A DNA stretch of 64,000 nt from positions 4,338,001 through 4,402,000 of the forward strand of contig NC_051100.1 of NCBI RefSeq assembly GCF_901709675.1, written 5' to 3'. The notes beneath the pieces are model-generated. The model saw only the letters and a list, made by a program, of their open reading frames with translations. It was not told the origin of the DNA and did no database searches. Source of the stretch: Syngnathus acus (taxonomy: Eukaryota; Chordata; Actinopteri; Syngnathiformes; Syngnathidae). This document shows positions 60,601 to 64,000 of the stretch, piece by piece (the first letter of the stretch is position 1; each line of letters begins with the position of its first letter). A program made the translations under genes and the position numbers.

Positions 60601-62763
60601 GGGTCATGGAAAGAAAGAACGCATGGGAAAGCCTTTGTGTGGCGCTGCTGTATACTGGAGAGTTTGTGGTTTGGTTTTAGGGTGGAGCGCAAACCAACCT
60701 CTTTCCTTTCTTTTAGATTGGTCAGCATCACAATAGTTGCAGTCTTCTGCTCCCAAATCATCCGCCAGAAGTCGGCTACCGTCTCCAACTTGGGACCTGA
60801 AGCATATTTGGAATAAAGAAAAAAAAAATCAATTGAATATTAATGAATATAATTTAGAACTGGACTAGAAAATGTGAGATAGATTTGACTAAAAACGACT
60901 GTGGCTTTCTCAAGCAACAAGGTTTTGTATTGTTGACGTTGTGTGACCACTAGAGGGAGACAAGGATTCCATACCAACCAATGCAAACTTTTACCTTTTA
61001 GCTGGCTAATACAATGATCATTTGAAATCGATAGGGATCTTGTTCACTGATTTCCACCCCCAAATGTATGACTTTTTTTTCTCAGGCACCCCTCCCCACA
61101 ATTTAGAAGCATTTAACTGTTATTAATTTTTTACCAATGCATTTCAGTGGCCATTAGAGTGAATAAATACACTTATTTACCTTGAGCAGCAATGAATTTC
61201 TTCTTTTGCCTAAACCCCTGCACAAAAGAGCAGACGCTTACTTGTAGCCTCAACATACCATTTTAAAACGATCAGGCAATTAGGACTCACGTCTATGTAA
61301 GATGCGTTGATGTAGTCTGAGCACAAGTGGCCGTTGTGACTGCTCAAGACCACCCTCGAATGGTCATCTGCAAGCGAGAGAGAGGAAACACCTCACATTT
61401 CAAGCAAGTCAGTCTTGTTTTCAGGTTGGGAGGGGGGGGGGGGCACACTCACATGGTAAAATGTTGGGGTATCTGTTTTTGTCTCTGTTGTGCTCCTTGC
61501 TGGCCTCCTCAAAGGACCCGTGGTGGTAGTAACACGGCAGCGACTATAACGAGAAAACCTCATAAGAGCGGGAAACAAAAAAACAGACTAACGCTGGCCC
61601 CTCGTAAGTTTTGAGTGCTATTTTCAGTATTTGGGCAATGGCCGAGAGGACAAAAGGTTAGCGGCCGGAGCGTTTGCAACGATAAACCCACGTTGAACTC
61701 CTCTCGGAAGAGCTTGCCGTCGTCGGCCGAGCGCACGCGATATTCCTCCTCCAGCGCGTCCAGCGGGATGGCAAAGTACCTCTTGGAGGGCGAGGGGGAT
61801 CTGGGGAGGAGGACCACTCTTTGCTCTCCTGTGATTCAAAAGGAATATATGTCGGTCAGAAGGCTAACGATTCCCACGAGGCGCCATTACGCGCCGGCGT
61901 TGCACCTGCAACAACAATAACAAGCCGGGCGGCCATTAAGATTTCCCACTTCTGCCGATTCATGACAGATATGATTTCTCCGACTCGTAAACAGAGCGCC
62001 GCTTCGGACCGCCCGAAACTGCCTGGGCTCAAAATGTGTTCTTTCCGTTTATTTATATATATATTTTCCCCCCACTTAAAATGAAAGTTGAAAGACTCCC
62101 TACGTGCTAGGAAAGCTGAGAGGCCTCCACAAACTTTCCGGTTAGCTCGGACTACACATGGGGAATTGTTCCGAATGTAAAGGATGTAAATGCATGAATC
62201 AAATATCGATAATAAAAAATAAAATACATTTTGATGGGGTGGTGGTTATTTTGAGTACCTTGTTCCTCCAGGAAGCCATTTGGAAGCTTTTTATCCACAG
62301 AGGTAACCAGAGCTTTCCTGTGGTTCTTGAACCTTAAAAAGAAAAAAAGAAATGTAACACAAAATGTAATACTCTATGTGAAATTTATCCAGTCATTCGT
62401 TTCTATGGTTTTTAAGTAAAAAAAAAAAATCTGTGTTCATTTAATCAAAAATGTCATGGAAAAATGAATTTAAATTGAGGTTCAGCATTTGCTTTGTGTG
62501 GATGAGTTGCAAATTCACATGACCCGACCTGAGGCAGTAGATGGTCAGCAGGATGATAAAGATGAGAACAAGAGATAAAATCAGTGTGGAGGGCAGCACG
62601 TGAGCACCCTGGTGGGTGGGACTCCCTGGGCAGAGGACAATACAAAATATATATTTTGTGCTGCCATGTCAAGTCACATCAACATTCAGTCTTTACCTGC
62701 CGTTTGGTTGCCATGAGTTGAGATGTTGATGGCTGCAGAGATCCCGATCAGAAACAACACCAT
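54572..62763 (-). CDS. ptpre: Receptor-type protein tyrosine phosphatase epsilon (19 coding exons)
   Basis: This gene encodes a membrane phosphatase that removes phosphate from tyrosines; mammalian family members act on Src-family kinases and potassium channels. Joining 19 exons with GT/AG sites gives 2,043 nt, or 680 residues plus stop (human protein about 700). The order is: signal peptide (1-11), short ectodomain (12-35) with sequons N13-I-S and N19-Q-T, membrane span (about 36-54), a basic juxtamembrane stretch, D1 (about 110-390) with WPD Asp288, Cys320 and Arg326, and D2 (about 400-670) with WPE Glu577 in place of Asp, Cys610 and Arg616. The last residues, DYANFK, carry the Tyr (676) that Src phosphorylates and Grb2 binds in mammalian PTPRA/PTPRE. 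The C-terminal [16 protein letters not shown] and the D1 sequence fit epsilon better than alpha from remembered family sequences. I cannot assign teleost copy a or b. gnrh3 follows on the same strand. Confidence 0.96.
54758..54893 (-). CDS. ptpre: ptpre coding exon 18: D2 P-loop SAGAGRTG
   Basis: The 136-nt exon covers residues 611-656 and completes [20 protein letters not shown], continuing [20 protein letters not shown] to PHMVQTV. It has the same length and phase as exon 11. The sites are tttcag and gtaatg. Confidence 0.95.
54894..55721 (-). other. ptpre: ptpre intron 17
   Basis: The 828-nt intron between D2 exons 17 and 18 is mostly unique, with a pyrimidine-rich ccccctcccccctcc stretch at 55077-55091. 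No extra exon or repeat was recognised. Confidence 0.8.
55722..55873 (-). CDS. ptpre: ptpre coding exon 17: D2 WPE loop and cysteine
   Basis: The 152-nt exon covers residues 561-610 plus two bases. It contains [20 protein letters not shown], then [17 protein letters not shown]. Glu577 stands where active PTP domains have Asp, as in other PTPRA/PTPRE D2 domains, so this domain is expected to be weakly active. The acceptor is cgccag and the donor gtgagg. Confidence 0.95.
55874..56215 (-). other. ptpre: ptpre intron 16
   Basis: The 342-nt intron contains A/T-rich sequence and a T10 tract near 56176. Nothing further was seen in it. Confidence 0.8.
56216..56341 (-). CDS. ptpre: ptpre coding exon 16: D2, [15 protein letters not shown]
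   Basis: The 126-nt exon covers residues 519-560. It encodes [20 protein letters not shown] and ends LVLTCRP; the last part is less conserved than the rest. The sites are gacag and gtgcgt, both phase 0. The intron before it is only 75 nt. Confidence 0.94.
56417..56551 (-). CDS. ptpre: ptpre coding exon 15: D2, DFWRMVWEW motif
   Basis: The 135-nt exon covers residues 474-518, including [29 protein letters not shown] and [12 protein letters not shown]. It is equivalent to D1 exons 7 and 8 without the intron between them. The sites are ctccag and gtgcag. Confidence 0.95.
56674..56750 (-). CDS. ptpre: ptpre coding exon 14: D2, DYINASFID motif
   Basis: The 77-nt exon covers residues 448-473 and encodes [20 protein letters not shown] followed by ASFID. 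The sites are gcacag and gtaaga. It is the D2 counterpart of exon 6, with identical length and phase. Confidence 0.95.
56751..57144 (-). other. ptpre: ptpre intron 13
   Basis: The 394-nt intron is unique sequence without recognised repeats or exons. Confidence 0.8.
57145..57238 (-). CDS. ptpre: ptpre coding exon 13: D2 start
   Basis: The 94-nt exon covers residues 417-447. It encodes [20 protein letters not shown] followed by [15 protein letters not shown] replaces the KNRY of the active domain, a known D2 change that weakens phosphotyrosine recognition. The sites are caacag and gtaagg. Confidence 0.95.
57239..57701 (-). other. ptpre: ptpre intron 12
   Basis: The 463-nt intron is unique sequence with a cagcaacagcaa stretch near 57465. 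No additional exon is visible. Confidence 0.8.
57702..57851 (-). CDS. ptpre: ptpre coding exon 12: D1 end and D1-D2 linker
   Basis: The 150-nt exon covers residues 367-416, from [20 protein letters not shown] to LGLEEEFR. This is the characteristic linker of PTPRA/PTPRE. The acceptor is cacag and the donor gtacgc, both phase 0. Confidence 0.95.
58058..58193 (-). CDS. ptpre: ptpre coding exon 11: D1 P-loop SAGVGRTG
   Basis: The 136-nt exon covers residues 321-366. It completes [12 protein letters not shown], including phosphate-binding Arg326, and continues [19 protein letters not shown] to LIQTD. The donor is gtaagc. The tag acceptor sits at the end of a TG-alternating tract, not a classical pyrimidine run. 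Confidence 0.96.
58194..59076 (-). other. ptpre: ptpre intron 10, with CA repeat and transposon relic
   Basis: This is the longest ptpre intron in the window (883 nt). It holds a CA/TG repeat at the acceptor (58196-58216), a fragment resembling a fish DNA-transposon end (around 58288-58320), an aaataaaaataaataaaa stretch (58438-58458) and an A20 run (59036-59055) just downstream of the exon 10 donor. Confidence 0.75.
58288..58400. mobile_element. Possible DNA-transposon relic in ptpre intron 10
   Basis: The stretch beginning caatactgtacaaaggtctt resembles the 'ctgtgcaaaagtcttaggcac' ends of dispersed fish DNA transposons. No matching opposite end was found, so this would be a truncated copy. 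The recognition is from memory of common fish repeats. Confidence 0.3.
59077..59240 (-). CDS. ptpre: ptpre coding exon 10: D1 WPD loop and catalytic cysteine
   Basis: The 164-nt exon covers residues 267-320 plus two bases. [20 protein letters not shown] carries the general acid Asp288, and PIVVHC ends at catalytic Cys320; the P-loop continues in the next exon. The donor is gtaaca. The acceptor region is cag followed at once by another CAG, so either could be used, adding or dropping Gln267. Confidence 0.96.
59241..59974 (-). other. ptpre: ptpre intron 9
   Basis: The 734-nt intron is A/T-rich in its 3' half (59640-59960), where taattaaat-type stretches are dense. No repeats or exons were recognised. 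Confidence 0.8.
59975..60094 (-). CDS. ptpre: ptpre coding exon 9: D1, [11 protein letters not shown] region
   Basis: The 120-nt exon covers residues 227-266. It encodes [20 protein letters not shown] and ends [14 protein letters not shown]. The sites are atcag and gtaagt, both phase 0. Confidence 0.95.
60095..60698 (-). other. ptpre: ptpre intron 8
   Basis: The 604-nt intron is unique sequence with no recognised element. Confidence 0.8.
60699..60796 (-). CDS. ptpre: ptpre coding exon 8: D1, DFWRMIWEQ motif
   Basis: The 98-nt exon covers residues 194-226. It encodes [17 protein letters not shown] and [15 protein letters not shown], conserved in receptor phosphatases. The acceptor is cttcag and the donor gttggt. 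Confidence 0.95.
60797..61180 (-). other. ptpre: ptpre intron 7
   Basis: The 384-nt intron contains a CTCF-like motif (60944-60962, listed separately) and otherwise unique sequence. Confidence 0.8.
60944..60962 (+). promoter_or_regulatory. Weaker CTCF-like motif in ptpre intron 7
   Basis: TGACCACTAGAGGGAGACA matches the CTCF core CCACTAGAGGG but ends in AG instead of GC. It is moderately convincing. Confidence 0.3.
61181..61217 (-). CDS. ptpre: ptpre coding exon 7: 37-nt small exon of D1
   Basis: This 37-nt exon encodes [12 protein letters not shown] and the first base of a Gly codon (residues 182-193). The acceptor is gtgcag and the donor gtaaat. In D2 the same segment is fused with the next exon (37 + 98 = 135 nt), so D1 has one extra intron here. 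Confidence 0.94.
61291..61367 (-). CDS. ptpre: ptpre coding exon 6: D1, DYINASYID motif
   Basis: The 77-nt exon covers residues 156-181. It reads DHSRVVLSS through [11 protein letters not shown], a core PTP motif, between a ttgcag acceptor and a gtgagt donor. Its length equals that of the matching D2 exon (56674-56750), as expected from the ancient domain duplication. Confidence 0.95.
61453..61543 (-). CDS. ptpre: ptpre coding exon 5: D1 start with [10 protein letters not shown] motif
   Basis: The 91-nt exon covers residues 126-155. It contains [21 protein letters not shown], whose KNRY loop is the phosphotyrosine-recognition loop of PTP domains. The acceptor is ttatag and the donor gtgagt. 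The segment after SLP (CYYHHG) differs from the mammalian sequence as I recall it. Confidence 0.94.
61692..61828 (-). CDS. ptpre: ptpre coding exon 4: linker into D1
   Basis: The 137-nt exon covers residues 80-125. It reads [21 protein letters not shown] followed by [15 protein letters not shown] and ends in FREEFN, the usual entry to PTPRE D1. I used the acceptor at 61829-61831 (cacag). A second tccccag inside the exon would break the frame and lose the conserved start. The donor is gtgggt. Confidence 0.93.
61829..62258 (-). other. ptpre: ptpre intron 3
   Basis: The 430-nt intron is unique, with an A/T-rich stretch near 62050-62070. No alternative first exon with a start codon in a suitable frame and donor was recognised. 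Confidence 0.75.
62259..62332 (-). CDS. ptpre: ptpre coding exon 3: juxtamembrane basic segment
   Basis: The 74-nt exon covers residues 55-79. It begins with a basic stop-transfer stretch (RFKNHRKA) and runs through [13 protein letters not shown], which matches the PTPRE juxtamembrane pattern. The acceptor is ttttaag and the donor gtactc. In mammals the cytosolic PTPRE isoform joins an alternative first exon at this point. Confidence 0.92.
62529..62625 (-). CDS. ptpre: ptpre coding exon 2: ectodomain end and transmembrane helix
   Basis: The 97-nt exon covers residues 23-55. The reading frame gives [12 protein letters not shown], then the hydrophobic run [19 protein letters not shown], then a split Arg codon. 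It is flanked by a gcccag acceptor and a gtcggg donor. Only about two dozen residues separate the predicted signal cleavage from the membrane, as is typical of PTPRE. Confidence 0.92.
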
Positions 62764-62768
62764 CGTCT
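62697..62768 (-). CDS. ptpre: ptpre coding exon 1: start codon, signal peptide, glycosylated ectodomain
   Basis: The exon begins after a cag acceptor, has five non-coding bases, then ATG at 62763-62761 in a strong Kozak context (A at -3, G at +4). It encodes residues 1-22, [11 protein letters not shown] followed by [11 protein letters not shown], with two N-glycosylation sequons, and ends at a gtaaag donor after one base of codon 23. An upstream 5' UTR exon must exist because an acceptor precedes it; that exon is not identified. The start is inferred from the hydrophobic leader. An in-frame upstream exon adding residues cannot be excluded. Confidence 0.85.
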
Positions 62769-63790
62769 CTGAGGAAGAAACGAGAGGGAGTCCAAAATAA
62801 AACAGGCCCTGCAATACCACAGTACGTCCACCGGAGGGCGTTGACTCAATATGCAACACAAGTCAAGCATGTAGGCTGGAAGCACTTTTATTTTTCATTA
62901 TGTAATAAAACGTCATTTATTTCAACAACATTGCTGATAAAAAATTCAAGTAGCAAGAACAAATTGTTTATGAGAAGTAATATTACTTTTTTGTTTTGAA
63001 TAAACACTGCTGTTGTCCAGCAAGCATGCACATGTTGTATTCTTTATTCAGGCTAGTGATATGACTTGAGGACAGCGGAGGAGTGTTAAAAGGCACATAT
63101 GCAGAGAATCTAGGTTATAATCTTGACCAGATGGTGTTTTTCTCTCAGGGGCCGAGTCCTATTTATTCCTGCCTGCCACCCTCCTTTCCCCGCTGCTTGC
63201 CTGACATCACTTGTTCACAAGCTCCATTCTCACTTGTCCTTTTTCTCCTTCGACGCTGGGAGCCCTTAGCGCCGCTTTATTTATTCGGGGCTTTCTTAAA
63301 GGGGACGTGACACGCCAAGATCTTTGACAAAAACACGTGATTTGAATCCGACGACACTTTCCGCTTTTGTGTCTCATTATCGCCAAAATGTCGACACTTC
63401 ACATTGTCGTTTATTCTGACTCCGACTGAGCAGAGCTGCCGAATAAATTGGGGCTCAATCAACCTAAATGGCTTTGAAGCAACATCTCGGCATCCAAATT
63501 CATCCTGGGTTATAAGACCCCCGTTCTTGTTAGAGAAGGATGAAATCACTCATTGTGCCAATTTGCTTCTTGTGGGTCATCCAGGGGCCTAATTTGTGAT
63601 GTTTGAGCAGAAGCCTGAGGGGCTTTCACATAAACGCACTTGCGGGCCCCTTGCAGCAAAGTCAGCCGCATGTCAAAGTGTTATCGGACGACAAACGAGG
63701 ACAGAGTGGGACTTCCAGTCTTAGGAGGCACTGATGCAGAGAAGAGTGGACGCTGACATACATTATGTTGCCGAAAGAGCTGTAAGCACA
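62769..63790 (-). other. Sequence upstream of the first coding exon of ptpre
   Basis: This is presumably 5' intron of ptpre, because the first coding exon begins at a splice acceptor. It contains a CTCF-like ccaccggagggcg (62828-62840) and unique sequence. No untranslated first exon or promoter could be identified, so the transcription start probably lies beyond the window. Confidence 0.5.
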
Positions 63791-63792
63791 GT

Positions 63793-63950
63793 GGAAATGA
63801 AAAGTCTACACACCCCTCATCAAATGCCAAGTTCTTGTCATGACAAGATGGAGGCAATTATGATGAGTTTGAAATGGCAAATGCCCAACCTTCTTGTTCC
63901 CATAAAGATCCTGCCATTTGAACAGGGGTGTGTAGACTTTTGATATTTAC
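63793..63950. mobile_element. Short inverted-repeat element (MITE-like DNA transposon relic)
   Basis: AAAAGTCTACACACCCCT at 63800-63817 is matched by its exact reverse complement at 63924-63941. The similarity continues imperfectly on both sides (tcaaatgcca inside, tggaaatg outside). The sequence 'gaaatgaaaagtctacacaccc' is familiar to me as the end of a dispersed teleost DNA transposon. The interior is only about 105 bp and cannot code for a transposase, so this is a non-autonomous or deleted copy. Confidence 0.6.
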
Positions 63951-64000
63951 CATTTGTGTTTACATTAGAAGAAGTGAATCTTTTTGCTATGTTTGAATCA

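Overview
The window is from a ray-finned fish (teleost), most likely a percomorph-type genome. The evidence is a single-copy vertebrate gene split by short GT-AG introns, a gnrh3 gene coding for salmon-type GnRH (a teleost form), and fragments of dispersed repeats that I recognise from fish genomes. No bacterial, viral or plasmid features are visible. The species cannot be read from the sequence alone.

Layout. Positions 1 to about 51,500 (four fifths of the window) hold no protein gene that I can support. This looks like a gene desert: unique sequence with microsatellites, unusually many long G/C homopolymers, CpG-rich patches, a few transposon relics, and scattered blocks dense in homeodomain, POU, forkhead and TALE-type motifs that resemble developmental enhancers. 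Three strong CTCF-like motifs lie at 8.6, 17.5 and 22.2 kb. A block of about 120 bp is duplicated at 36.9 and 37.4 kb.

Two complete genes lie in tandem on the minus strand at the right. The gnrh3 gene (about 52,858 down to 51,515) has a TATA box, a short non-coding exon 1 and three coding exons. It encodes a 91-residue prepro-GnRH3 made of a signal peptide, [13 protein letters not shown] and GnRH-associated peptide. About 1.7 kb upstream of its transcription start is the stop codon of ptpre (62,763 down to 54,572). That gene has 19 coding exons for a 680-residue receptor-type tyrosine phosphatase epsilon: a signal peptide, a very short glycosylated ectodomain, one membrane span, a catalytic D1 domain ([13 protein letters not shown]) and a D2 domain ([13 protein letters not shown]). 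All exon joins keep frame and carry GT/AG sites. The first poly(A) signal after ptpre is only about 200 bp upstream of the gnrh3 TATA box.

How they relate. The products act in different pathways (neuropeptide signalling and tyrosine dephosphorylation). Their adjacency looks like old synteny, since GnRH genes sit beside PTPRA/PTPRE-type genes in vertebrates, rather than an operon. The motif-rich desert may regulate gnrh3, ptpre or a gene outside the window. I found no undescribed multi-gene system. The most interesting features are the gnrh3 core promoter, several perfect palindromes inside enhancer-like blocks, the local duplication and the CTCF-like motif arrangement.
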